Of a stretch of DNA of 56,539 nucleotides, positions 13,447 to 21,472 are shown piece by piece. The notes under the pieces were generated by a model. That model searched no databases and was not told the DNA's origin. It saw only the letters and a list, made by a program, of their open reading frames with translations. The stretch comes from Tissierellia bacterium (lineage in GTDB: Bacteria > Bacillota > Clostridia > Peptostreptococcales > Acidaminobacteraceae), in NCBI GenBank assembly GCA_012838225.1, contig DUPT01000035.1, positions 1-56,539 on the forward strand, in the 5' to 3' direction. A program made the position numbers and the translations under genes. The number at the start of each line of letters is the position of its first letter. Within the stretch, counting starts at the first letter, position 1.

Positions 13447-14706
13447 CTAGTACCAGCCTCTGAGCTTCATGACCTCGGCGACTTTTTTGACCGAGACCAG
13501 GTAGGCGGCTTCTCGCAGGGTGACATCGAAGTCTTCTTTGATCTGATAGACATCATTGAAGGCATTGACCATGGCGGTCTCTTGTTTTTCTTCGACTTCG
13601 GCTTCACTCCACCAATAGCCTCCCAGGTTTTGGACCCACTCGAAATAGCTGACGATGACGCCGCCGGCATTCGAGAGGATATCGGGTGAGAGGGCGATGT
13701 TTCTTTCCTTGAGGACTTCATCGGCCGCCGGGGTTACCGGGCCATTGGCCGCTTCGACGACCAGTTTGCAGTTGAGGGCCTCCGCTTGCTTGACATCGAT
13801 GGCGTTTTCCAGCGCTGCCGGTACCATGATATCGACTTCCAGTTCCCAGAATTCGTCAAGTGACATGGCTTTGGCTCCGGGGAAGCCTTTGAGGTTCTTG
13901 TGCTCGTCGATATAGGCCGAGAGCTCATCAAAATCAAAGCCGTCTTCATTATAGATGGCATAGGTGCCGTCCTTGGGCTCCCATTCTGCGATGGCTACGA
14001 CCTTGCCGCCCAGGCGCATGAAGTTTTTGACGGTAAAGCGTCCGACATTACCGAAGCCTTGGACAGCCACTCGGGCACCGTTTAGCTGGATGCCGTATTT
14101 GGCAGCCGCTTCGCGACCGACCACCGCCACACCAAAGCCGGTGGCTTCGTTGCGTCCCAGTGAACCGCCGAACGGGACCGGTTTTCCGGTGATGACGCCG
14201 AGCTCAAAATGTCCGGTCAGTTTTTGGAATTCATCCACCATCCAGGCCATGACCTTGCCGCTGGTACCGACATCGGGTGCCGGGACATCGATTTTTTCTC
14301 CGAGGTACTTATACATACCGCGAATGTAACCACGAGCCAGTTGTTCCAGCTCATTGTCAGACAGAGACAATGCATCGACCGTGACACCACCCTTACCACC
14401 GCCATAGGGCGTTCCGGTAGCACCGCATTTGAAGGTCATCCAAATGGAGAGTGCCTTGACCTCATCGAGATTGACGCCGGGATGGAAACGAATGCCGCCC
14501 TTGCCGGGTCCGATGGCATCATTGTGCATGGAACGATAGCCCTTAAAGGTTTTGAGGGTGCCATCGTCCATCTTGACCGGGATCGATACTTCGATGACGC
14601 GCTGGGGTTCCTTCAGTAACTCATAGACCGCCGGGTCGAGCCCGAGACGGTCGCAAGCATGTTTGACCTGCAGTTGAGCACTTTCTAATGGGTTGATGTT
14701 TGCCAA
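13447..14706 (-). CDS. gdhA: Glutamate dehydrogenase, NAD(P)-dependent
   Basis: 419 residues, the hexameric Glu/Leu/Phe/Val dehydrogenase class of RocG/GudB type. It interconverts glutamate and 2-oxoglutarate plus ammonia. The substrate site is in GPGKGGIRFHP and TPYGGGKGGV (catalytic Lys), and the nucleotide fold is VAVQGFGNVGRF. The start is a TTG codon at 14706 with AGGAGG 7 bases upstream. In this anaerobe it probably deaminates glutamate or balances transamination that feeds the VOR pathway. Confidence 0.96.
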   Translation of the reverse strand: MANINPLESAQLQVKHACDRLGLDPAVYELLKEPQRVIEVSIPVKMDDGTLKTFKGYRSMHNDAIGPGKGGIRFHPGVNLDEVKALSIWMTFKCGATGTPYGGGKGGVTVDALSLSDNELEQLARGYIRGMYKYLGEKIDVPAPDVGTSGKVMAWMVDEFQKLTGHFELGVITGKPVPFGGSLGRNEATGFGVAVVGREAAAKYGIQLNGARVAVQGFGNVGRFTVKNFMRLGGKVVAIAEWEPKDGTYAIYNEDGFDFDELSAYIDEHKNLKGFPGAKAMSLDEFWELEVDIMVPAALENAIDVKQAEALNCKLVVEAANGPVTPAADEVLKERNIALSPDILSNAGGVIVSYFEWVQNLGGYWWSEAEVEEKQETAMVNAFNDVYQIKEDFDVTLREAAYLVSVKKVAEVMKLRGWY

Positions 14707-14739
14707 GATAAGCCTCCTAACAGTCTATGTGATACCACA

Positions 14740-14768
14740 AGTTTATCACTCCGGTCTGATTCATTCAA
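14740..14768 (-). promoter_or_regulatory. gdhA promoter
   Basis: On the minus strand TTGAAT, 17 bases, TAAACT, about 35 bases before the TTG start. Confidence 0.6.
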
Positions 14769-14814
14769 GGTTAGAAACAATTTCGGTTAATCTTTTTGCA
14801 AGCCCTCACTCGAT

Positions 14815-14840
14815 GTTAATTGAGAATGATTCTTATTAAC
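14815..14840 (+). promoter_or_regulatory. Candidate Fur-type operator
   Basis: TGAGAAT-G-ATTCTTA matches 11 or 12 of the 14 fixed positions of the Fur 7-1-7 pattern TGATAAT-N-ATTATCA. It is nested in a longer dyad GTTAAT...ATTAAC. It lies 30 bases upstream of the ferredoxin -35 box, in the divergent region with gdhA. Confidence 0.5.
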
Positions 14841-14870
14841 CCGACTATTCGGTTTTCTTGGGATTTTTAC

Positions 14871-14899
14871 TTGTTATACAAAAAAGCGGGCACTATAAT
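14871..14899 (+). promoter_or_regulatory. Ferredoxin gene promoter
   Basis: TTGTTA, 17 bases, TATAAT (14894-14899), 35 bases before the ATG. Confidence 0.8.
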
Positions 14900-14934
14900 T
14901 GAAGTGACTTAAAGAATAAGAGGAGGTTCTACAT

Positions 14935-15108
14935 ATGGCATACGTAATTCAAGATACCTGCATTTCCTGCGGCGCATGTGAGCCTGAGTGCCCGACTGAG
15001 TGCATCAGCGCTGGCGACGACAAATATGTGATCAATCAAGATGATTGCATCGATTGCGGCAGCTGCGCCAATGTCTGCCCGGTCGACGCACCGGTTCCGG
15101 CAGAATAA
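14935..15108 (+). CDS. 2[4Fe-4S] clostridial-type ferredoxin
   Basis: A 57-residue gene. Two cluster motifs are present: C-IS-C-GA-C-EPE-C-P (Cys 9, 12, 15, 19) and C-ID-C-GS-C-ANV-C-P (Cys 38, 41, 44, 48), plus an extra Cys at 23. This is the soluble low-potential electron carrier, a natural acceptor for the VOR oxidoreductase at 24547-27132. AGGAGG lies 7 bases before the ATG. It is a single-gene transcript with its own strong promoter, a Fur-like site and a terminator. Confidence 0.96.
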   Translation: MAYVIQDTCISCGACEPECPTECISAGDDKYVINQDDCIDCGSCANVCPVDAPVPAE

Positions 15109-15118
15109 GGAACACACC

Positions 15119-15145
15119 TAAAAAGGCCTCCGAGAGGCCTTTTTT
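15119..15145. terminator. Bidirectional terminator
   Basis: AAAAGGCCTC (15121-15130) pairs with GAGGCCTTTT (15134-15143) around CGA. T-runs occur on both strands. It ends the ferredoxin gene and the MarR-like gene. Confidence 0.9.
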
Positions 15146-15146
15146 G

Positions 15147-15581
15147 CTATTTGATCTCATATTTCTCAACCGTCAGCTGATTGATCCGGCTGATGAATTT
15201 CAACACAGCCACTTCTTCATTGACCGTCATATCCCTCAGCAAAAACTCGATCTTGTCATCGACTAGCGCTTCGATCCGCTCCCGAAGCGATCGCCCGCTA
15301 TCACTCAGCACGAGCCGGCGCTTCCTGGCATCGATCGGATCGGCCACCTTCTCGATCAGACCCGAGCGAAAATACTCCTGGAGGAGCTGGCGGCTCTTGG
15401 CCCGGGGCCGTTTGTTTTGTCGTAGGAAGTCAGCCTCGGTCATACCGTCGTGAAATTTAAGCAGCGGATAGATCTGCTCGGCTGACAGGCGACTTGACGG
15501 ATCGGCAAAGGACTGTTCCATGAACAGCTTATCCAGGGTGATCTTGATCCATTTGGTCAGTTCCTTATGATACTGCGCCAT
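15147..15581 (-). CDS. MarR-like winged-helix regulator
   Basis: 144 residues. A winged helix sits in the middle (TEADFLRQNKRPRAKSRQLL as the helix-turn-helix, then a wing with VADPIDARKRRLVLSDSG). That DxRxxR-x-LxLT/SxxG pattern is characteristic of MarR. Helical arms at both ends would make the dimer. Its ATG lies inside the end of rex (17-base overlap), so it is made with Rex. Its target and ligand are unknown. Confidence 0.75.
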   Translation of the reverse strand: MAQYHKELTKWIKITLDKLFMEQSFADPSSRLSAEQIYPLLKFHDGMTEADFLRQNKRPRAKSRQLLQEYFRSGLIEKVADPIDARKRRLVLSDSGRSLRERIEALVDDKIEFLLRDMTVNEEVAVLKFISRINQLTVEKYEIK

Positions 15582-16203
15582 CGGCTTCGTTCAATAAATA
15601 GGCTACGGTCATCAGTGAATCGACCATGTGGACATTCTCTACGATCAGATCCTCCGGCACCACCAGATCCTTGGGCGTGAAGTTCCAGATGCTTCGGACG
15701 CCTGAGATGATCAAGCGGTCGGCAATATCCTGGGCCACATGGACGGGAGTGGTGATGATCGCGATATCGATCGGCTGCTGCGACATATACGTCTCCAGGA
15801 TATTGATATCGCGGATCTCCACATCACTGAGTGACTTACCGATCTTCTTCGGATCATTGTCAAACAGGCTGATGATGTCAAAGCCCAGTGCCTGGAAACC
15901 GTAGTTGGCCAACGCCCCACCGAGATTACCGGCTCCGATGATGATCACCGAATATGTATGGTCGAGTCCGATAATGGTATTGATCTCGCGAAAGAGGTCC
16001 TGGACATTGTAGCCATAGCCCTGTTGACCGAACTCCCCGAAATTATTGAAGTCCTGCCGAATCTGAGACGCGGAAAACCCGATGATCTCACTCAACTCCT
16101 TTGAGGAGATCCGATCGACGCCCCGCTCCATCATCTCCGACAGATAGCGATGGTACTTGGGTAGGCGCCGGATCACTGCCATTGAAATATCTCTTTTCGT
16201 CAT
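15565..16203 (-). CDS. rex: Redox-sensing transcriptional repressor Rex
   Basis: 212 residues. The N-terminal winged helix (residues 1-80, with SSKELSEIIGFSASQIRQDF) is followed by a Rossmann fold with IIGAGNLGGALANYGF that binds NADH/NAD+. Rex releases DNA when NADH is high and so controls fermentation genes. Its own promoter carries a Rex-like site (16220-16237), so autoregulation is likely. Confidence 0.97.
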   Translation of the reverse strand: MTKRDISMAVIRRLPKYHRYLSEMMERGVDRISSKELSEIIGFSASQIRQDFNNFGEFGQQGYGYNVQDLFREINTIIGLDHTYSVIIIGAGNLGGALANYGFQALGFDIISLFDNDPKKIGKSLSDVEIRDINILETYMSQQPIDIAIITTPVHVAQDIADRLIISGVRSIWNFTPKDLVVPEDLIVENVHMVDSLMTVAYLLNEADGAVS

Positions 16204-16219
16204 CTATGTATCCTCTCTC

Positions 16220-16237
16220 TTGTGAATAATTTAATTA
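16220..16237 (-). promoter_or_regulatory. Candidate Rex operator
   Basis: The plus strand reads TTGTGAATAATTTAATTA: a perfect TTGTGAA half followed by a weaker second half compared with TTGTGAA...TTCACAA or TTTAACAA. It overlaps the -10 box and the expected start of the rex transcript. Confidence 0.55.
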
Positions 16238-16262
16238 TAGGGTAGTTTCGATATAATGTCAA
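16234..16262 (-). promoter_or_regulatory. rex promoter
   Basis: On the minus strand TTGACA, 17 bases, TATAAT: a full consensus sigma-A promoter. Confidence 0.9.
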
Positions 16263-16283
16263 ACATAAAGATAGACATATTTC

Positions 16284-16326
16284 TAATTATTCATAATTAT
16301 CATACCCTATTTCCTTCCGTTATAAT
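16284..16326 (+). promoter_or_regulatory. ABC-F gene promoter with AT-rich palindrome
   Basis: TATAAT at 16321-16326 with a weak -35 (TTATCA, 16297-16302, 18 bases away). The perfect dyad TAATTAT-TC-ATAATTA (16284-16299) lies just upstream, between this promoter and that of rex. It may be a binding site or simply AT-rich promoter DNA. Confidence 0.5.
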
Positions 16327-16343
16327 AGAGTCAGGAGAAAACC

Positions 16344-18140
16344 ATGATACTTTTACAAACAGCCAATCTATCCAAAAGCTACCTGATCGACCCGGTGCTT
16401 CGCGGGGTCGATTTTGAGGTCCAGACCAATCAGCGGATCGGTCTGATCGGCCGAAACGGCAGCGGGAAGTCTACCCTGATGAAGATCCTGGCGGGTGAGC
16501 TGAAATATGACTCAGGCCAGCTCCACCGGGCCAAGGAGCTCTCGATCGGTTATCTCGAACAGACCCCGCCGACAAGCCGCATCGACGCCACCGTCTACGA
16601 CTATTGCCTCGAGGCCTACCGCGACCTGCTCGATCTTCAGCATGAGCTGATCCGGCTGACGAGCGAGATTGCTAGGGATCCGCATAACGACGACCTGCAG
16701 AGCCGCTACAGTGAGCGCCAGCAGGCGTTTGATGATGCCAATGGCTATGCGGTCGAGTCCAAGGTCCGCGGCATCCTCGTTGGCCTCGGTTTTTCGCCTG
16801 AGGAGCAGTCCAAGTCGATCTCCCTGCTATCAGGAGGTGAACGCACCCGGCTCGAGCTCGCCTACCTGCTGAGCCGCGACTACGATGTGCTGCTGCTGGA
16901 CGAGCCGACCAATCACCTCGATATCAAGGCCATCACTTGGCTCGAAGACTATCTGCAGAACTACCGCGGCGCGGTCGTCATCATCACGCATGACCGGGTC
17001 TTTTTGGACCGGACGATTTCTCACATCTATGAGCTGGAAAACGGACAAGGCAGCTGGTTTGAGGGCAACTACTCAAGCTATGTCGAACAAAAGCGACTCC
17101 GCTATGAGCAGCAGGCCCATGACTACGCCGGCTACCTGAAAAAAAGACAGGCCGAAGAAGACAAGCTACGAGTCTTTCGAGAGCGATCGCATAAAAACGC
17201 TAAATTTGCCGCCCGAGCCCGGGACCGGGAGAAGAAGCTGGCTCGCATGGAGGTCGTTGACAAGCCGCTTTGGCTCGATCGCTCGATGAAGCTTCGCTTC
17301 CAACCGAGCCGTACCACCGGCCACGATGTACTAAAGGTCCGCCGTCTGGCCAAGGCTTTTTCCGAGCGAGCGCTCTTTAGCGAGCTCAGCTTCGATGTCT
17401 TCTCAGGCGATGTCTTAGGCATCGCCGGCCCCAACGGCATCGGAAAGACCACCCTGCTCAAGATCTTGACCGATCAGCTCAAAGCCGATGAGGGCGAGTT
17501 CTACTACGGCGCCCGGGTCGATTGGGGCTACTATGAGCAGGCCAATACCAAGCTAGACCCCCAAAACGATCTGATCACCGAGATCAATCAGACCTATCCC
17601 GAGATGGATGTCAGACAGATCAGAAATATGCTGGCCGCCTTTTTATTCACCGGCGACGATGTGTTCAAAACGATCGGCTCACTCAGCGGCGGCGAAAAGG
17701 CCCGCCTGGCACTGCTGAAGCTGATGCTCGAGGGGAAAAATCTATTGATCCTGGACGAGCCGACCAATCACCTGGATCTGCCGTCCAAGGAGACGCTCGA
17801 GGCGGCGCTCAGGAGTTTTCCCGGCACCCTGATCTTTGTCAGTCACGACCGCTACTTCCTCAATCAGCTCTCGACCAAGACCTTATGGCTGGGAGAAGGC
17901 GACTACCGCATCATCCAGGGGACCTTCGATGACCTGTCACGCCCCGGGGCCCAGGAGCTCAAGCCAACCGCCATCAAACCGACTAGATCACGGCCAAAGG
18001 ACGAAGCACCGGCCAAGCAGCCGGCCTCCTCCGACACGGCGCTTCTGCGTCAACTTCTCAGCGAAGAAAAAGACCGGGAAACAGAGCTTGAGATTTCCTG
18101 GCCGGAGTTCTATAATGAGACAGACAGCACTCATAGCTAA
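16344..18140 (+). CDS. ABC-F family ATPase
   Basis: 598 residues, two ATPase domains and no membrane helices. The first has GRNGSGKST, LSGGERTR and LLLDEPTNHLD. The second has GPNGIGKTT, LSGGEKAR and LILDEPTNHLD. Between them lies the charged linker (about residues 240-310) that reaches the ribosomal P-tRNA in this family. A C-terminal charged tail (about 540-598) resembles Uup-type proteins. Probable role: a ribosome-associated translation factor; antibiotic protection cannot be told from sequence. AGGAG lies 7 bases before the ATG. Confidence 0.92.
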   Translation: MILLQTANLSKSYLIDPVLRGVDFEVQTNQRIGLIGRNGSGKSTLMKILAGELKYDSGQLHRAKELSIGYLEQTPPTSRIDATVYDYCLEAYRDLLDLQHELIRLTSEIARDPHNDDLQSRYSERQQAFDDANGYAVESKVRGILVGLGFSPEEQSKSISLLSGGERTRLELAYLLSRDYDVLLLDEPTNHLDIKAITWLEDYLQNYRGAVVIITHDRVFLDRTISHIYELENGQGSWFEGNYSSYVEQKRLRYEQQAHDYAGYLKKRQAEEDKLRVFRERSHKNAKFAARARDREKKLARMEVVDKPLWLDRSMKLRFQPSRTTGHDVLKVRRLAKAFSERALFSELSFDVFSGDVLGIAGPNGIGKTTLLKILTDQLKADEGEFYYGARVDWGYYEQANTKLDPQNDLITEINQTYPEMDVRQIRNMLAAFLFTGDDVFKTIGSLSGGEKARLALLKLMLEGKNLLILDEPTNHLDLPSKETLEAALRSFPGTLIFVSHDRYFLNQLSTKTLWLGEGDYRIIQGTFDDLSRPGAQELKPTAIKPTRSRPKDEAPAKQPASSDTALLRQLLSEEKDRETELEISWPEFYNETDSTHS

Positions 18141-18195
18141 AAAGCAAGATCCGGCCAAGGCCCTAGACCAGGCCGATAAAGTAAAGGAGCATTAT

Positions 18196-18426
18196 ATGTT
18201 TGAAACCGTCACCCGAATCATTGCCGAGCAGATGGATGTCGATCCGGCAAGCATCACCGAGGAGACCTCCTTGGTCGATGATCTCAAGGCCGACAGCATC
18301 GACGCCGCCGAGATGATCATCAATATCGAAAGCGAGCTCGACCTGAGGATCCCGGACGAGGCCATCATGAATGTCCGCACCGTCGGCGATATCCTCACCT
18401 ACCTGCGCCAGCAAATGGGGCAATAA
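18196..18426 (+). CDS. acpP: Acyl carrier protein
   Basis: 76 residues, acidic. The phosphopantetheine Ser is in KADSIDAAEM (Ser 34; DSI in place of the usual DSL). It carries fatty-acyl intermediates. AAAGGAG lies 6 bases before the ATG. It follows the ABC-F gene by 55 bases and is not in a fatty acid synthesis cluster here. It may be the main ACP or a second copy. Confidence 0.92.
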   Translation: MFETVTRIIAEQMDVDPASITEETSLVDDLKADSIDAAEMIINIESELDLRIPDEAIMNVRTVGDILTYLRQQMGQ

Positions 18427-18439
18427 GCCAAACCAAAGA

Positions 18440-18463
18440 GAAGATCAGCTGATCTTCTTTTTT
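18440..18463 (+). terminator. Terminator after acpP
   Basis: GAAGATCAG/CTGATCTTC is a perfect palindrome followed by six T. Confidence 0.85.
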
Positions 18464-19225
18464 CTACCACTTTTTCATCACGCGCCGGTCAAAATAGACC
18501 CGCTCCAAGCCGTATTGGCGAATGATCTGACCCACCTGATCGAAATGGCGATAGATCCCGGCAGCCGAGTGGGCATCCGAGCCCAGTACCACCTGGCGGC
18601 CACCGGCTTGGCGATAGAGCTTCAGCAGACCATGCCAATCACTAAGAAACGACGCCTGAGAAAAGCGTCTGGTATTGACCTCCAGGACGATCTGTCGGTC
18701 GACCATTGCAATAAAGATGGCTTCGATCAGATCGGTGCATGGTTCGATCAGTAGCTCTCGGCCCGGCGCCTGGGCCGACCGGATGACATAATCCAGGTGA
18801 GATAGAGCATCCATCTCAGGCCAGAACTCGACCGAACGGAGCACCTCTTCAAAATAATATGTCTGAGCAGCCAGCTGATCCATCCCCAAAAAGGTCTGAT
18901 CCATATAGAAGTCATGCTTGGTCGGCGCATCAAACGGGGCATGGACGCTCCCCAACACAAAATCAAACGGATAGTCCTCCAGCATCGACCGGATCTCCCG
19001 GTCGCCTTCCTGGCGTAGACCGATCTCGACCCCGATCAAGAAATTGTCGTCTCGTACCGGCAGCAGTTGCTCAAAATAGGCCGTCGGGTTAAACCGAAAG
19101 TCACTCCCCTGGCGGGCATGGATATCGTAGTGATCGGTCAGGGTGATGGGCCGAGCCTGAGCTTTTAGCTGATCGATCGTGGTGCGAGAATCTGATGAAA
19201 ATAAAGAATGGACATGGCAATCCAT
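18464..19225 (-). CDS. PHP-domain phosphatase, histidinol-phosphatase type
   Basis: 253 residues, a PHP metallohydrolase. It begins MDCHVHSLFSSDS with the metal-binding HxH, followed by TDHYD, EIGL, SVH near the middle, LEVN and LGSDAH toward the end. The pattern and length match HisJ/HisK-type histidinol phosphatases. No other his gene is nearby, so another phosphoester substrate is possible. It converges on acpP. Confidence 0.8.
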   Translation of the reverse strand: MDCHVHSLFSSDSRTTIDQLKAQARPITLTDHYDIHARQGSDFRFNPTAYFEQLLPVRDDNFLIGVEIGLRQEGDREIRSMLEDYPFDFVLGSVHAPFDAPTKHDFYMDQTFLGMDQLAAQTYYFEEVLRSVEFWPEMDALSHLDYVIRSAQAPGRELLIEPCTDLIEAIFIAMVDRQIVLEVNTRRFSQASFLSDWHGLLKLYRQAGGRQVVLGSDAHSAAGIYRHFDQVGQIIRQYGLERVYFDRRVMKKW

Positions 19226-19328
19226 AGGACCTCTTTTCCGGAGACATCGGTATCGATTCCAGTATAGCGGATCGGTATTGGCTCAGGGATAAGTTCAGGT
19301 TAAGGGATTGTTAGACAATATAAACACA

Positions 19329-19353
19329 GAAAAAAACGACTCGTCCGAGTCGT
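19329..19353 (-). terminator. Terminator after glmS
   Basis: On the minus strand ACGACTCG pairs with CGAGTCGT, followed by seven T. Confidence 0.9.
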
Positions 19354-19362
19354 CTCTAAATG

Positions 19363-21159
19363 CTATTCGACTGTGACCGATTTGGCTAGATTTCTCGGCT
19401 GATCGACGTCGAGCCCTCGCTCGGTCGCGATATAGTAGGCCAAGAGCTGAGCCGGAATGATCGAGACCATCGGCGCGTAGTGCTCTAGCGTCTTAGGCAA
19501 ATGAATGATCTCATCGGCCGCATCGGCTAGCGAGTCACCGCTTAGACAGGTGATGGCCAAGACCTTGGCCCCACGGGCTCTGACTTCCTTCAGATTAGAC
19601 ACCATCTTGTCATACGTCTGAGACTGGGTCAAAAAGGCCACCACCCAAGTGCCCGGTTCGACCAGGGCGATCGTACCGTGTTTGAGCTCACCGGCCGGCA
19701 TGGCCAGACAGTTGATATAGGAGATCTCCTTTAGCTTAAGAGAAGCCTCCAGAGCCGTATAGTAGTCAACCCCTCGTCCTAAAAACATGATCTTTTCATT
19801 GGCCGCCTGCTCCCGAGCAATCCGCCGGATCGTCTCTTCGGTGGCCAGGGCCTGATCGACCTGATCGGCCAGCTCCAACAGCTCAGCCTCTTGGCCGCTG
19901 CCGCTTAGGCTCAGAGCCAACATAAAGAAGGCGGCCAGCTGGGTGGTATAGGCCTTGGTCGAGGCCACGCCGATCTCAGGCCCGGCCCAGGTATAGAGAA
20001 CCGCATCCGACTCTCTTGCCAGGGTCGATCCGACAACGTTTAGGATGCTCAGGACCTTGGCCCCGGCCCGTCTGGCTAGGCGGATGGCCTGGAGGGTATC
20101 GATCGTCTCGCCCGATTGTGAGACAGCGATCACCAGATCAGCCGGTGTCAGAAACCGGGCGACACTCCAAAACTCACTGGCGATCTCCACCTGGACCGGC
20201 AGCCCCACCAGCTCCTCGATCACCGTCTTTCCGATCAGTCCGGCGTGATAGGCCGTCCCGCAGGCGACGATAGTGATCCGCTGAAGTGAGGGCGCCATAC
20301 TCTCCAGCAGCTCCAATTCAAGCGACAACCGGCCCTGCTTGATCCGGTGGCTGATGGTCTCCCGGATCGCCCTGGGCTGCTCATGGATCTCTTTCAGGGT
20401 GAAGGTATCATAGCCGCCCTTCTCGGCCGTCTTGATATCCCAATCGATCTGACAGACCTCCCGGTCGATCGGGCTGAGATCCCTCGCAAAGATCTCGACT
20501 TTTTCACGCCCCAGACGGGCGTATTCATCATCATTTAGATACATCACCCGCCGAGTCCGACTGAGGATGGCCGGCACGTCGCTGGCCAGAAAGTTCTCTC
20601 CCTCACCTAAGCCGATGATGAGCGGCGAGTTCTTTCGCACCGCGACGATCTCTTGCGGCCGATCAGCCGCCAGTGCGGCGATCGCATACGAGCCCTCCAT
20701 CTTCTCGACCGCCTGATGGAGCGCTTCGAGCAGATCGTGGGAGGAGCGGTAGAAGTGTTCGATCAGGTGGGCGACCACCTCACTGTCGGTCTCTGAGAGA
20801 TACGTATCATAACCGAACCACGACAGCTCGTTTTTAAGCGCCAGATGGTTTTCAATGATCCCGTTATGGACGATCACGATCTGTTTATGCTGCGACAGAT
20901 GGGGATGGGCGTTTTCGGTCGTGGCCGGTCCGTGGGTCGCCCAGCGGGTATGACCGATCCCGATGCCTTCATCCCCGCCGATGATCAGTCGCTCGGTCAG
21001 CTTCTCAAGCTTACCGGCGGCCTTTTGGACGGTGATGCTGCCATTATCGAGAAAAGCGATCCCGGAGGAGTCGTAGCCCCGATAGGCTAGTTTGGAGAGT
21101 CCTTCGACCAGTACGGGCGAGGACGGTCCCTGTCCAATATATCCAACGATTCCACACAT
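19363..21159 (-). CDS. glmS: Glutamine:fructose-6-phosphate aminotransferase
   Basis: 598 residues. The N-terminal glutaminase begins MCGIVGYIG, with Cys 2 the nucleophile after Met removal. Two SIS isomerase domains follow (AVSQSGETIDT, then the second around residues 450-580), ending in NLAKSVTVE. Makes glucosamine-6-phosphate for the cell wall. The leader is only some 25-30 bases long, with an extended -10 promoter at 21192-21200, so no glmS ribozyme is present. glmM lies 2 kb away on the same strand. Confidence 0.97.
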   Translation of the reverse strand: MCGIVGYIGQGPSSPVLVEGLSKLAYRGYDSSGIAFLDNGSITVQKAAGKLEKLTERLIIGGDEGIGIGHTRWATHGPATTENAHPHLSQHKQIVIVHNGIIENHLALKNELSWFGYDTYLSETDSEVVAHLIEHFYRSSHDLLEALHQAVEKMEGSYAIAALAADRPQEIVAVRKNSPLIIGLGEGENFLASDVPAILSRTRRVMYLNDDEYARLGREKVEIFARDLSPIDREVCQIDWDIKTAEKGGYDTFTLKEIHEQPRAIRETISHRIKQGRLSLELELLESMAPSLQRITIVACGTAYHAGLIGKTVIEELVGLPVQVEIASEFWSVARFLTPADLVIAVSQSGETIDTLQAIRLARRAGAKVLSILNVVGSTLARESDAVLYTWAGPEIGVASTKAYTTQLAAFFMLALSLSGSGQEAELLELADQVDQALATEETIRRIAREQAANEKIMFLGRGVDYYTALEASLKLKEISYINCLAMPAGELKHGTIALVEPGTWVVAFLTQSQTYDKMVSNLKEVRARGAKVLAITCLSGDSLADAADEIIHLPKTLEHYAPMVSIIPAQLLAYYIATERGLDVDQPRNLAKSVTVE

Positions 21160-21191
21160 AGCGGCCTCCCGTTTCTTTTTTTGACTGTGCT

Positions 21192-21200
21192 ATTATATCA
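21192..21200 (-). promoter_or_regulatory. glmS promoter, extended -10
   Basis: On the minus strand TGATATAAT (TG-n-TATAAT); the -35 region is only T-rich. The rest of the 313-base gap to the next gene (21160-21472) holds no gene. It holds the leader of the stress gene with a 7-bp hairpin GAGACTG/CAGTCTC at 21417-21433 and no promoter I can call with confidence. Confidence 0.65.
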
Positions 21201-21472
21201 CACGGTTATTTTTCAAAAAAGAGCCAAATGATCGTTTTTTCAGGGAAAACTGACCGGTGCAAAACCAGCCTCAGCCTTTGCATTTGCTAGCCTTGCTTAA
21301 TTATTACAATTTATTAAGGTCAATATTGTGAGAACAATTGTTTTTTTGGGGGTACAAGTTAGGCGACGACTCCAATACAATAACCGACCGACCGTAATCG
21401 TACTTTTCTCCCGGAGGAGACTGACACAGTCTCAGACAACCAAGCGAAACCACTTAGAGAAAGGAAAACATC

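Noticed and set aside
21160-21200. glmS ribozyme upstream of glmS
   Set aside because: The leader between the extended -10 box and the start codon is only some 25-30 bases and lacks the conserved ribozyme core.
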